Shown: positions 8,306 to 16,678, numbered from the stretch's first letter. The stretch: DNA of 64,000 nucleotides from an uncultured Odoribacter sp. (GCA_900541415.1 UQJP01000014.1:41208-105207); one strand, 5' to 3'. Program-made: numbers and translations. Notes: a model not told the origin generated them from the letters alone.

Positions 8306-10534
8306 ATGATAGCTACGATTTTATGGAATTTTAAGGATAGCACGGGGCATCCAGCCTGCCTCACGATAGGGGATGTGTTGGCTTTTGCCGTTATGCTGCT
8401 GCTTTTGTTCTTGTTTTGCCTGTTAATGGCCCGGCGGCGGAAAACCTGCCTTCGAATCAGGAACTACCTGCTGGTTCCTCTGGCAGCGGTGGGTGGTTTT
8501 GTGATCTATGCCATCGGTTACCTGCACGGAGGGACGGCAAGTTCGCTGACAGCCCTCTCGATCCGTTCTTTCCTCTCCACTTTCCACATGTTTTTTCTTC
8601 ATTCCGATTTGCTGGAGGTGTGTGAGGAAATGCACCACAGCAAAATGTATATGACCTTTTTCTCTCTTATCCACTTTTTAGCTTTTCTGATTAGCTTTTT
8701 GGTGGTGGTGCAATTATTCGGGACGCATTTCCTTTCGTGGTTGAGGCTAAAATGCACAATTCCCCGCCGGAGCTATTTATTTTTAGGATTGGATGCAGCT
8801 TCCGCAACGCTGGCACGGAGTCTGCTCGAACGGAAAGAGCCGGGGCGTTTGGTGGTGGTGCTCGATGAAAAGGGGAAAAAGAAATGGAAGATAGGCAAAC
8901 ATGCCGGAGGAGGTGGGGAGAGCGACAACCGGGAGGTGTGGCGGGAACAATTGGCCGATGCAGGAGTATTGCTGCTGAGCCGGACATATTCGGAAAACAC
9001 AACCTGCCGGGAAGCGGGCGTAGGAAAATTGTTGAGAAAGGGAAAGGCACATTTTTTCCTGTTTTCTGCCGACACGGCTCGGAATCTCCGGCTGGCCCTG
9101 AAAATAACGGATGAAATAAAAAGCACAAAAGATTACCGGGCAAAAATTGTCCTTTATGTACGGATAGACGATGAGGAAATGGCGGAATTGTTGGAAAGGC
9201 AAAATGTACCGGAAAATGTGGAAATACAGACCGTTCATCCGGCTCGGCTGGCTGCGCTTGAATTAATCATAAATCACCCTCCGGTGGATTACGTTCGTCC
9301 CGACACGACGAAAGCAATAGCGACAAAGGATTTCACAGCTATGATTTTGGGTTTCGGGGAAACAGGGAGCAATGTCCTGCGCCTTCTCACGGAACACGGG
9401 CAATTTATCGGGGCGGAATACCGGGTGGCGGTTGTGGATAAAGACCTCGGCGGGCGGCTGGGAACATTTAAAAGCCGTTATCCGGGCATGGAGCACTATG
9501 GGGTGGAATATCTCTCGGCGGACGTGAATAGCGTGGCTTTTTGGGAAGTGTTGCGCTCGAAACTGGACACGCTCGACTATCTGGTGATCGCTCTGGGGGA
9601 TTCAGGTCGGAACATACAAATGGCGGTTTGCATAGAACGGTTTATCTGCCGGGTTACCGGACGGGATATAGATATTTTTGTGAAAGCGGATGGGAATCCG
9701 GCTCATGCCTATACCGCTTTGTCCACCTTGTTGCCCCGGCAGATTCATCTGTTTGGTACAGAAGATAGTATCTATACCGAAGAGCTGATTGTGAACGAAA
9801 TCCGGTGGTCGCTGGCTAAAAAGATGCACAATTATTATAATAGGGAAAAAGCGGAGCGGCTTTTGGAAGATACATCTGAACAAATCCTTACGTCGCAAAA
9901 TACCGATCGGGAAGGTTTACTTCAAGCGGATGCCTTGCCGCAGGAAGAAACTTCGTTGCAGGAAAACGGACGGCAGGAAAGGGGACAGCCGGAACTTACG
10001 GTTTCCGGTGAACGCTCTTCCTGTTCGCCGCAATACGAAACCGCGTCCGGTGGGCAGATGTCTGCCGATATGCCCGGAGTGAAGTGGGAACAATTGCCGG
10101 AAATCCGGAAAATCAGTAACCTGTCCGCAGCCCTCCATTTGGTGACGAAATTAAAATTGGCGGGGTTGCTGCCTGAAACAATTAAAAAACTGGATAACAA
10201 AACCCGCTTTGTAGGCTTGCTGGGCAAAGAACGGCTGGAAAACCTGGCAAAGGGGGAACACCTGCATTGGAACGCCACTTTATTCACTCACGGATGGGAT
10301 ACCTGGACCGCCATTCCCGGCGACAGTTCCGGCAACAAAGATGAAAAGCGGAAACTGCACGCCTGTTTGGTGGATTGGGAAGAATTGCAAAGGATAGAAA
10401 ATAAATTCGGAGAGCCTTACCGTGAATATGACCGGGTGTATGTGGTAAACATATACGATTGGATGCAGGATGCAGCGATTTTTGAAGAAATCGATAAGGC
10501 ATTTCGCCGGAATAATCCTAAAGAAGAAAAATAA
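8306..10534 (+). CDS. Membrane protein with TrkA-N Rossmann and RyR domains
   Basis: A 742-residue protein. Three hydrophobic segments occupy about 18-42, 50-71 and 110-135. Two Rossmann-like regions follow: a degenerate one beginning near YLFLGLDAAS (about 155) and a clear TrkA-N-type NAD(P)-binding one with GFGETG at 349-354. A Gln/Glu/Ser-rich linker (about 520-590) leads to a C-terminal RyR domain (about 640-735: LAKGEHLHW, RKLHACLVDWEEL, YREYDRVYVVN). RyR is the small domain first known from ryanodine receptors. TrkA-N domains gate potassium channels by nucleotide binding. It lies 70 bp after the Sel1 gene and closes the operon. I infer that it senses a nucleotide made by the TIR protein and acts at the membrane; there is no recognisable pore helix. 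Confidence 0.8.
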   Translation: MIATILWNFKDSTGHPACLTIGDVLAFAVMLLLLFLFCLLMARRRKTCLRIRNYLLVPLAAVGGFVIYAIGYLHGGTASSLTALSIRSFLSTFHMFFLHSDLLEVCEEMHHSKMYMTFFSLIHFLAFLISFLVVVQLFGTHFLSWLRLKCTIPRRSYLFLGLDAASATLARSLLERKEPGRLVVVLDEKGKKKWKIGKHAGGGGESDNREVWREQLADAGVLLLSRTYSENTTCREAGVGKLLRKGKAHFFLFSADTARNLRLALKITDEIKSTKDYRAKIVLYVRIDDEEMAELLERQNVPENVEIQTVHPARLAALELIINHPPVDYVRPDTTKAIATKDFTAMILGFGETGSNVLRLLTEHGQFIGAEYRVAVVDKDLGGRLGTFKSRYPGMEHYGVEYLSADVNSVAFWEVLRSKLDTLDYLVIALGDSGRNIQMAVCIERFICRVTGRDIDIFVKADGNPAHAYTALSTLLPRQIHLFGTEDSIYTEELIVNEIRWSLAKKMHNYYNREKAERLLEDTSEQILTSQNTDREGLLQADALPQEETSLQENGRQERGQPELTVSGERSSCSPQYETASGGQMSADMPGVKWEQLPEIRKISNLSAALHLVTKLKLAGLLPETIKKLDNKTRFVGLLGKERLENLAKGEHLHWNATLFTHGWDTWTAIPGDSSGNKDEKRKLHACLVDWEELQRIENKFGEPYREYDRVYVVNIYDWMQDAAIFEEIDKAFRRNNPKEEK

Positions 10535-10537
10535 ACT

Positions 10538-10552
10538 GCCGGGAAACCCGGC
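10538..10552. terminator. Hairpin just after the RyR gene
   Basis: A 6-bp GCCGGG/CCCGGC stem with an AAA loop starts 4 bp after the stop codon at 10534. On the plus strand it is followed by AAAATAT rather than a T run, so termination is plausible but not canonical. Confidence 0.4.
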
Positions 10553-10618
10553 AAAATATCCATAAATCAGCCGATTAAAGCTCATTTCGTCAATATGGTG
10601 TTAAAATATACCGGGAAC

Positions 10619-10648
10619 TTTTCGGGAGGATGTGTTTCCTCCGGAAAA
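10619..10648. other. Strong 12-bp imperfect hairpin between the RyR gene and the next gene
   Basis: TTTTCGGGAGGA and TCCTCCGGAAAA pair over 12 positions with one mismatch and a 6-nt loop. It lies 156 bp before the next gene and could be a second terminator or a leader structure of the 10804 gene. Confidence 0.4.
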
Positions 10649-10803
10649 TGAATAGGCAATGGAATCGTTTTAGATGGCATTTTTATACAATTGGAAAGAA
10701 TAAACTTTCATATTTTAAGTTTATAATGTAAAATCTGTTAAATTGTAAGTTAAAATCGATTTTGACTTCACCTTTTTTACCGATGAATGTGTTTTAGGAG
10801 TGT

Positions 10804-11652
10804 ATGAGAAATGAAATAATCGGTATGAAGGGAAAGTTTTTATTGGCATGCGGTTTGTTGCTATGGAATTTATCGGGAGCGATGGCATTGGAAAAGGAAA
10901 ATGTGCAGTTGGACGAGCTGGAAAGGAAGTTCGACCGGAATCCGGCCAATCCGCAAGTCACCCAGTTGTTATTGAAAGAACTTTGCCGTCAGGGGAAACC
11001 TGCGGCTGAGGTGCTATCGCGTTATTTTAAGACCCAGCCGGAAACCGACTACCTGAAAGACTATAATTGGGTGATCGTGCGTGACTATGTGAACGACATC
11101 CATGCTCCCCAGATACAATACCTCTTCGATCATCAGGATTCCTTTGTGCAGTATTTTTCCAAAGATGATGTTTTTCAGAAACTGGATAAGGTATTAGTGG
11201 ACTATCTGGAAAGCCTTTACGTGAAAAACCGTACGGAATACGACCGGGAAATGTTGAAACTGAGAAAGCTGGGCTATGCGCACTATGATGTGGTGGAGGA
11301 TTATTTCAAAATACGCGAACTCCGTGCCTCCCGGAATGCCGAAGATTATTTTTATAAGGCCCGGAAATTGTTTCGCTATTTTCCGGACAACCACCCGATG
11401 ATTAAAGAGATCACTGCGGGGGCTCTGGAAATAATGGATGACGTTGCCCGTCTGAAAGTGATACACCTCTGGGCCGGGAAGACCGTAGAGCCTGCCACCG
11501 ATTTCGAGGCGGTATATAACTACGCGCTAATTTCCCGCAAATGCGGATATAACGAACTGGCGTGTAAATATGCCGGGATTGCCAACCGCCTGGCACGGCA
11601 ATCAGACAACCCCGCACAGAAAAAACGTGCCGGGGAACTCCTGAAATTATAG
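10804..11652 (+). CDS. Exported helical protein of unknown function
   Basis: A 282-residue protein that I do not recognise. It starts with a signal peptide (KGKFLLACGLLLWNLSGAMA) and is predicted mostly alpha-helical, with TPR-like spacing of aromatic and alanine residues (for example NAEDYFYKARKLFRYFP and CGYNELACKYAGIANRLARQ). The ATG at 10804 has a TAGGAG stretch 3-8 bp upstream; the ATG at 10825 would give a more compact signal peptide and is an equal alternative. It follows the TIR/nSTAND/RyR operon on the same strand, but 269 bp and two hairpins separate them, so joint function is unproven. The next gene is convergent, 13 bp away. Confidence 0.65.
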   Translation: MRNEIIGMKGKFLLACGLLLWNLSGAMALEKENVQLDELERKFDRNPANPQVTQLLLKELCRQGKPAAEVLSRYFKTQPETDYLKDYNWVIVRDYVNDIHAPQIQYLFDHQDSFVQYFSKDDVFQKLDKVLVDYLESLYVKNRTEYDREMLKLRKLGYAHYDVVEDYFKIRELRASRNAEDYFYKARKLFRYFPDNHPMIKEITAGALEIMDDVARLKVIHLWAGKTVEPATDFEAVYNYALISRKCGYNELACKYAGIANRLARQSDNPAQKKRAGELLKL

Positions 11653-11665
11653 CCGTTTCCGGTGC

Positions 11666-11977
11666 TTATTCCTCGAAGAAATAATCTTCGGATTGGAAGG
11701 CCTGTAACTGGCGGCGTAATTGCGCCACTTCATCCTGCAAGCGGCTCATCCGGTCGAGCATGTGGCGGATAGCATCTATTCCCTCGATATTGATCGAAAG
11801 GTCATAATAAAGATGCGTATAGCGTTCCAGTTCGCGCAATTGTGCCGCCGGAAGATAGCGTTCGCCTTCAATCACCTGCACATCGATCAGTCCTCCTTCT
11901 TCCAAAGAAAAAATAAACGACGGCTCTACGTGGCTTTTCTGGCAATATTCCTTTATAATGATGAAATCTGTATCCAT
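11666..11977 (-). CDS. cbpM: Chaperone modulator CbpM
   Basis: A 103-residue protein with the MerR-like helix-turn-helix fold of CbpM: IIIKEYCQKSHVEPSFIFSLEEGGLI, then a conserved RYLPAAQLRELERYTHLYYDLSINIEGIDAI segment and a C-terminal coiled coil. CbpM binds the J domain of CbpA and blocks its action on DnaK. It lies 16 bp downstream of the DnaJ-type gene on the same strand, the arrangement seen in the E. coli cbpAM operon. Family length is about 100 residues, so it is full length. Confidence 0.85.
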   Translation of the reverse strand: MDTDFIIIKEYCQKSHVEPSFIFSLEEGGLIDVQVIEGERYLPAAQLRELERYTHLYYDLSINIEGIDAIRHMLDRMSRLQDEVAQLRRQLQAFQSEDYFFEE

Positions 11978-11993
11978 AATCCTGCTTCTTTAA

Positions 11994-12911
11994 TTAAGAC
12001 TTTTGTAATTCGCGGAACAATTCCTTCTGCTTCTCTGTCAAATGGGTAGGGATCGTCACGGTGAAAGTCACGATCAGGTCGCCGGACTCGCCTTCTTTCT
12101 TATAGACCGGGAAACCTTTCCCTTTCAACCTGACCTTACTGTTGTTCTGGGTTTCGGGTTTTATCTTCAGCTTCACTTTGCCGCTCAGAGTGTCGATCGT
12201 CTGTTCCCCTCCTAAAACAGCCGTATAAAGGTCTAAGGGCACGGTGATATACAGATTGTCACCCAGCCGTTTGAAAGCCGTATCGTTTTGGATGACAAAC
12301 TTAATATACAGATCGCCTGCGGGACCTCCGTTGATTCCGGGTGCACCCTGTCCTTTCAGTTTGATCGTCTGCCCGTCGGCAACACCTGCCGGAACGGTGA
12401 TCCGGATACTCTTACCGTTTACGTTCAGGATTTGTTTATGTGTTGTGGCCGCATCGTAAAGAGAAAGCTGTAATTCTGCGTTATAATCCTGCCCCCGGAA
12501 ACCTGCACTCCTGCCGCTTCTGCCCCGGCGGGAACCGAACAGCGACTCGAAAAAGTCCGAAAATTCACCGTCCCCGGAAAAATCACCCTCCGACGACCAA
12601 TAGCCGCCGCCCATGCCGCCTCCCATACCTCCGGCACCGCCGCCTTGCTGCTGATACCTCTGTCGCTGCGCCTCGAACTCGTCGGCATGTTTCCAATTCT
12701 CTCCGTATTGGTCATACTTCTTCCGTTTTTCCGGATCGCTCAGCACTTCATTGGCCTCGTTGATCTCCTGAAAACGTCTTTGCGCATCGGGATCATTCGG
12801 ATTTAAATCGGGATGATGCTTCCGTGCTAATTTTTTGTAAGCCTTTTTGATTTCATCCTGAGTGGCCGTTTTACTGACCCCCAGAATACCATAATAATCT
12901 ATATAAGCCAT
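11994..12911 (-). CDS. cbpA: DnaJ-type co-chaperone (CbpA-like)
   Basis: A 305-residue type II J-domain protein that should deliver unfolded substrates to DnaK. The J domain occupies residues 1-70 with the HPD motif in ARKHHPDLNPND. A Gly-rich linker follows (GGGAGGMGGGMGGGYW, then SRRGRSGRS), and the C-terminal substrate-binding domains run from about 135 to 300. There is no zinc-finger CxxCxGxG repeat, which separates it from true DnaJ. It pairs with cbpM. Three copies of the heptamer TAAGCGT lie 20-70 bp upstream and may be an operator. Confidence 0.9.
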   Translation of the reverse strand: MAYIDYYGILGVSKTATQDEIKKAYKKLARKHHPDLNPNDPDAQRRFQEINEANEVLSDPEKRKKYDQYGENWKHADEFEAQRQRYQQQGGGAGGMGGGMGGGYWSSEGDFSGDGEFSDFFESLFGSRRGRSGRSAGFRGQDYNAELQLSLYDAATTHKQILNVNGKSIRITVPAGVADGQTIKLKGQGAPGINGGPAGDLYIKFVIQNDTAFKRLGDNLYITVPLDLYTAVLGGEQTIDTLSGKVKLKIKPETQNNSKVRLKGKGFPVYKKEGESGDLIVTFTVTIPTHLTEKQKELFRELQKS

Positions 12912-12923
12912 TTTAGATTTTAA

Positions 12924-12982
12924 TTAAGCGTTTTAATTCGTCTTGTAAATTTACGCTTAAAAGTAAAAAAGTATAACGCTTA
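12924..12982. promoter_or_regulatory. Three TAAGCGT heptamers upstream of cbpA
   Basis: TTAAGCGT (12924-12931) and ACGCTTAA (12953-12960) form a perfect 8-bp inverted repeat with a 21-bp spacer. A third copy, ACGCTTA, lies at 12976-12982. All sit between the cbpA start and its expected promoter region. No known regulator is recognised. Confidence 0.35.
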
Positions 12983-13028
12983 TAAGTTTAAATTAACTTA
13001 AAATGAGTTGAATAGAAAGAGAGAAGAA

Positions 13029-13586
13029 TTAAGACATCAGCGTGTGCTCTATCAAAATTTTGATACCGATCGCTATTAAAATAACGCCGCCCCATAACTC
13101 TACATTGAGATTTTTGATCTTGCCGAAGCGGAAACCGCAAACTACACCTGTCAGGGAAAGCAGAAACGTGGTAAGGGTAATGACAACGACCGGAAAGCAA
13201 ATATTGGTTTTCAGGAAAGCAAAACTGATTCCTACCGCCAAAGCATCGATACTGGTGGCGATGCCGAGGGTGAACAGGGTGCGGTTAGAAAAAGAAACCA
13301 GCGTTTCATTCTCCGCTTTGAACGACTCGTAGATCATTTTTCCTCCCAGATAAGACAACAGGGCAAAAGCAATCCAATGGTCGAAGTCCGTGATATAAGA
13401 ACTGAATCCGGAACCTAAAGCCCAGCCCAATAAGGTCATACCTCCCTGAAAGGCTCCCATGATCACAGCCATTTTGAGCGATTTGTGGATACAGAACGGT
13501 TTCATGCATATTCCCCCGCCGATGCTCACGGCCAGGCTATCCATAGAAAGACCTATGGCTATCAATAAAACGGTTATAAAGCTCAT
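13029..13586 (-). CDS. mntP: Manganese efflux pump MntP
   Basis: A 185-residue integral membrane protein with six predicted helices. The two internally repeated signature segments GLSMDSLAVSIGGG and ATSIDALAVGISFAF carry the conserved Asp residues needed for Mn(II) export. I chose the ATG at 13586, giving MSFITVLLIAIGLSMD, because a perfect -7 promoter box (13602-13609, reverse strand) overlaps the next upstream start at 13604, which could not be transcribed from it. No yybP-ykoY riboswitch is apparent in the short leader. It stands alone between cbpA and the divergent GSCFA gene. Confidence 0.92.
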   Translation of the reverse strand: MSFITVLLIAIGLSMDSLAVSIGGGICMKPFCIHKSLKMAVIMGAFQGGMTLLGWALGSGFSSYITDFDHWIAFALLSYLGGKMIYESFKAENETLVSFSNRTLFTLGIATSIDALAVGISFAFLKTNICFPVVVITLTTFLLSLTGVVCGFRFGKIKNLNVELWGGVILIAIGIKILIEHTLMS

Positions 13587-13601
13587 ACCACGATTTTGGT
13601 A

Positions 13602-13609
13602 CAAAGATA
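13602..13609 (-). promoter_or_regulatory. -7 box of mntP
   Basis: The reverse strand reads TATCTTTG, a perfect TAnnTTTG match, ending 16 bp before the ATG at 13586. It implies a very short 5' leader and decides the start codon. Confidence 0.55.
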
Positions 13610-13652
13610 GAAAATAAAGTAAAAATTGGAAGGAAAAAAACGAAAGCCGGGT

Positions 13653-13660
13653 TATCTTTG
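13653..13660 (+). promoter_or_regulatory. -7 box of the GSCFA gene
   Basis: TATCTTTG matches TAnnTTTG exactly, 25 bp before the ATG at 13686. The nearest TTG (13626-13628) is 24 bp upstream of the box, a slightly long spacing. Confidence 0.5.
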
Positions 13661-13685
13661 AGTGAATTTAGAATGAATAAAATTT

Positions 13686-14639
13686 ATGGAATGGCAGACA
13701 AAAATTGAAATACCCCAGGCGGACTTCCACATTGGATATGCTTCCCGGATATTGATGTTAGGGTCTTGTTTCACTGAAAATATCGGAGAAAAACTGACTT
13801 ATTTTAAATTTGATGCCGATATTAATCCGTGTGGCATTGTCTACAATCCGCTGTCGGCGGCACGGGTGCTGGAATTGTTGTTGGAGGAACACCCTTTCAC
13901 CGGGGATGAACTGATGATGCACGACGGAAAATGGCTTAGCCTGCTGCATCACGGCAGTTTTTCGTCGTCCTGCCGGGAAACCTGCCTTTCCCGAATCAAT
14001 GAACGGCTCACGCGGGCGGCGGAAAAGTTGAAGACCACCGACCTGCTGGTGATCACCCTGGGAACGGCATGGGTGTTTCGGTATAAGCGTGACGGCAGAA
14101 TCGTGTCGAACTGCCATAAGATTCCCGCTTCGGAATTTGAACGCTTCCGGCTTGAGCCGGAAGAAATCGTTACGGAATACACCGTCCTGATCCGGCGGCT
14201 ACGGGAGATCAATCCCGCCCTTAAGGTTCTTTTCACCGTTAGTCCCATCCGGCATTGGAAAGACGGGGCGCATGGCAACCAGTTGAGTAAATCGGTATTA
14301 CTATTGGCGATCGATCGGCTGGTGAGGAGTTTGGAAGACGTGTATTATTTCCCTTCCTACGAAATTGTTATGGACGAACTGAGGGACTACCGTTTCTATG
14401 CGGAGGATATGCTGCATGTGTCACCTGTGGCGGTGGAATATATTTGGGAGCGTTTCCGGGATACCTTCATCGGGAAAGATGCGCTTACCTTAATGGCGCA
14501 GATCGATAAAGTGAATAAGACATTGGCACACCGCCCGACAGATGCCGGAAGTGAAAAATGGCAACAACTCCGGGAAAAAATGACGGCGGAAATGGCAGAA
14601 ATCGAAACCGTTATCCGGAAGCAACGGGCAGAAGAATGA
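13686..14639 (+). CDS. GSCFA family protein
   Basis: A 317-residue protein named for its near N-terminal motif, seen here as MLGSCFTENIGEKL at about residue 22. The Ser of this motif and a later DMLHVSPVAVEYIWERF segment resemble the nucleophile and Asp-His blocks of SGNH/GDSL hydrolases, so a hydrolase acting on an acyl or sugar ester is likely. The substrate is unknown. No signal peptide is visible. The family is common in Bacteroidetes. The downstream gene converges, 8 bp away. Confidence 0.85.
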   Translation: MEWQTKIEIPQADFHIGYASRILMLGSCFTENIGEKLTYFKFDADINPCGIVYNPLSAARVLELLLEEHPFTGDELMMHDGKWLSLLHHGSFSSSCRETCLSRINERLTRAAEKLKTTDLLVITLGTAWVFRYKRDGRIVSNCHKIPASEFERFRLEPEEIVTEYTVLIRRLREINPALKVLFTVSPIRHWKDGAHGNQLSKSVLLLAIDRLVRSLEDVYYFPSYEIVMDELRDYRFYAEDMLHVSPVAVEYIWERFRDTFIGKDALTLMAQIDKVNKTLAHRPTDAGSEKWQQLREKMTAEMAEIETVIRKQRAEE

Positions 14640-14647
14640 TATATCTT

Positions 14648-15172
14648 CTATGGTTGGCTTTCTGTGCCTGTTTCTTCCACCGGAATATCCTGCATCGGAA
14701 TCCGTTTCATTTCATTTAGCGTGATCTCTGTTTTCACCGGATAGCTCGAAGGATATAATTTTCTCACCCGGTATAAAGTGGGAATGCTCTCCAGTTTCGT
14801 GCGGAAATTTCCCACACGGATTTTAAAATCAGGATCGATATATTTCAGATAGGCCGGAATATCCTGAAAAACCTTTTCAAAATCGTCCCGCATTTGCTTC
14901 AATTTTGCCATATCGCTCCCGTAGGAACTCCGGGAAAAAATCTGAATCCGGTAACCGGAAAACGACTCATTCCTCTTATTTTGATTGATGTGAAGATGTA
15001 ACAGATTATCGATAGCCGGGGAGCAGGACAAATGTACGCTGCCTCCGTTTGCTCCGGGTTCTTTCAGCTCCTGAAAAATGTCGTAGCGCACCTCGGTGGA
15101 AGTGGTATCCTGTTCCGGGGCTGCGTATAGTTTCCCGGCAAACAAAAAGACGATAAGGATATATTTAACCAT
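14648..15172 (-). CDS. Exported SPOR-like domain protein
   Basis: A 174-residue protein with a signal peptide (VKYILIVFLFAGKLYA) and a C-terminal region reading GYRIQIFSRSSYGSDMAKLKQMRDDFEK, then VRVGNF-type strand and YRVRKLYPSSYPV. This order of strand-helix-strand with a final IR-x-G-x-F is typical of SPOR domains, which bind glycan strands stripped of stem peptides. The ATG at 15172 is preferred because it opens directly into a signal peptide. An in-frame start 174 bp upstream (15346) would add an unlikely leader. SPOR assignment is by motif shape only. Confidence 0.65.
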   Translation of the reverse strand: MVKYILIVFLFAGKLYAAPEQDTTSTEVRYDIFQELKEPGANGGSVHLSCSPAIDNLLHLHINQNKRNESFSGYRIQIFSRSSYGSDMAKLKQMRDDFEKVFQDIPAYLKYIDPDFKIRVGNFRTKLESIPTLYRVRKLYPSSYPVKTEITLNEMKRIPMQDIPVEETGTESQP

Positions 15173-15353
15173 AAGCCTGTATAAATAAGCAAGTCCGGAA
15201 AGCCGGAAATTTTGGCGAAGATACGGATTTTCGTGAAAAGATAAAAAGTAAAAGGCAAAAAGTGGAACACCCTCGATGATAGACGGAATACCTTTAAATA
15301 TTAAAAAAGTGTTAATCTGTGCAACATTTCCGGCAGAGTAAAGCAAAAACCGA

Positions 15354-15361
15354 TAAATTTG
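15354..15361 (+). promoter_or_regulatory. -7 box of the cysteine desulfidase gene
   Basis: TAAATTTG matches TAnnTTTG exactly, 33 bp before the ATG at 15395. A TTTC at 15327-15330 is the only -33 candidate. Confidence 0.5.
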
Positions 15362-15394
15362 CTCTGTTTATGTTGAATATGAAAAACGCTCGAT

Positions 15395-16678
15395 ATGAGT
15401 CAGGCTACTGAACAACAAATCATTGAAATATTAAGGCAGGAAACCATTCCTGCCCTGGGATGTACAGAGCCTGTCGCCTGTGCTTTGGCTTGTGCGAAAT
15501 GCCGTGAAGTGCTGGAAGGGATTCCCGGCCACATCAAAGTGCTGGTGAGCGGAAATATTTATAAAAACGGAATGGGAGTGGGGATTCCCGGTACGGGAAT
15601 GACCGGACTGCCTATTGCCGCCGCTTTGGGAGCTGTTTGCGGAAAAACGGAATACGGGCTGGAAGTGCTGAAAAAAGTGTCCGAAGGTTGCAACTTATCG
15701 GTATCGAAAGAATTGCTGGAAAAAGATGCCGTAGAAATCTGTCTTTTCGAGGACGCCCCCGATAAGCTCTATGCGGAAGCCATCTGCACCAGAGGCGGGG
15801 ACGTGGTGAGGACGGTTATCGTACACGCCCATACGAATATCGTGCTGGTAGAGAAAAACGGGGAAACCTTATATAAAAAAGATTATCAGCCATTGACGGC
15901 TGAAAAAAATAATCGACCGGAACTGAGTGTGGCGCGTATCTGGGAATTTATTCATGAAGTAGACGTTAAAAAGATCGAATTTGTGCTCGAAGGGGCGGAA
16001 ATGAATAAAGCCATATCCGAAGAAGGACTGAAAAGCGCCTACGGATTGCAAATCGGGAAAACTTTGAAAGAGAACATCGACAAGGGATTGCTGGAGGACG
16101 ATTTCCTGAACAACGTGCTGATCCGTGCCACAGCCGCTTCGGATGCCCGCATGGACGGATGTGAAAAGCCGGTCATGACCAATTCAGGCAGCGGTAATCA
16201 GGGCATTACGGTATATTTGCCTGTTGTGGTGGCCGCCGAACGTTTCGGTTCTTCGCGCGAACAACTGGCGCGGGCTCTCGCCCTGAGCAACCTGATCGCC
16301 TCCCATATTCACTATTACATGGGACATCTGTCCGCCCTTTGCGGGATATTGATTGCCGGCACGGGCTCTGCTTCCGCTATCACTTACCTGATGGGCGGGA
16401 CATACGAACAAATGGTCAATGCCATTAAAACCATGTGTTCCAACCTCACCGGAATGATGTGTGACGGAGCGAAACAAGGCTGTGCCCTGAAAGTGTATTC
16501 CGGCGTATCCGCCGCCGTACAAGCCGCATTACTATCGATGAACGGCATTAAAACCCAAAACGACGGCATCATCGAGGACGACATCGAAAAGACCATCCGT
16601 AACATCGGATTGATCGGTACCGCCGGAATGGAACAAACCGACAAGACGATCCTGAACATTATGTGTAAAAAGAAATAG
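15395..16678 (+). CDS. cyuA: L-cysteine desulfidase (UPF0597/CyuA family)
   Basis: A 427-residue cytoplasmic enzyme of the serine dehydratase-like UPF0597 family, which breaks L-cysteine into pyruvate, ammonia and sulfide using a 4Fe-4S cluster. Visible hallmarks are PALGCTEPVACALACAKC near the N terminus, GNIYKNGMGVGIPGTG, TNSGSGNQGI, and TGMMCDGAKQGCALK near the C terminus, which supply the conserved cysteines. Full family length. It stands alone with its own promoter; the 794-bp gap that follows leads into the capsule locus. Confidence 0.9.
   Translation: MSQATEQQIIEILRQETIPALGCTEPVACALACAKCREVLEGIPGHIKVLVSGNIYKNGMGVGIPGTGMTGLPIAAALGAVCGKTEYGLEVLKKVSEGCNLSVSKELLEKDAVEICLFEDAPDKLYAEAICTRGGDVVRTVIVHAHTNIVLVEKNGETLYKKDYQPLTAEKNNRPELSVARIWEFIHEVDVKKIEFVLEGAEMNKAISEEGLKSAYGLQIGKTLKENIDKGLLEDDFLNNVLIRATAASDARMDGCEKPVMTNSGSGNQGITVYLPVVVAAERFGSSREQLARALALSNLIASHIHYYMGHLSALCGILIAGTGSASAITYLMGGTYEQMVNAIKTMCSNLTGMMCDGAKQGCALKVYSGVSAAVQAALLSMNGIKTQNDGIIEDDIEKTIRNIGLIGTAGMEQTDKTILNIMCKKK

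Noticed and set aside
14648..15346. Long 232-residue version of the SPOR-like protein
   Set aside because: The extra N-terminal 58 residues precede a perfectly good signal peptide, so the start at 15172 is far more likely.
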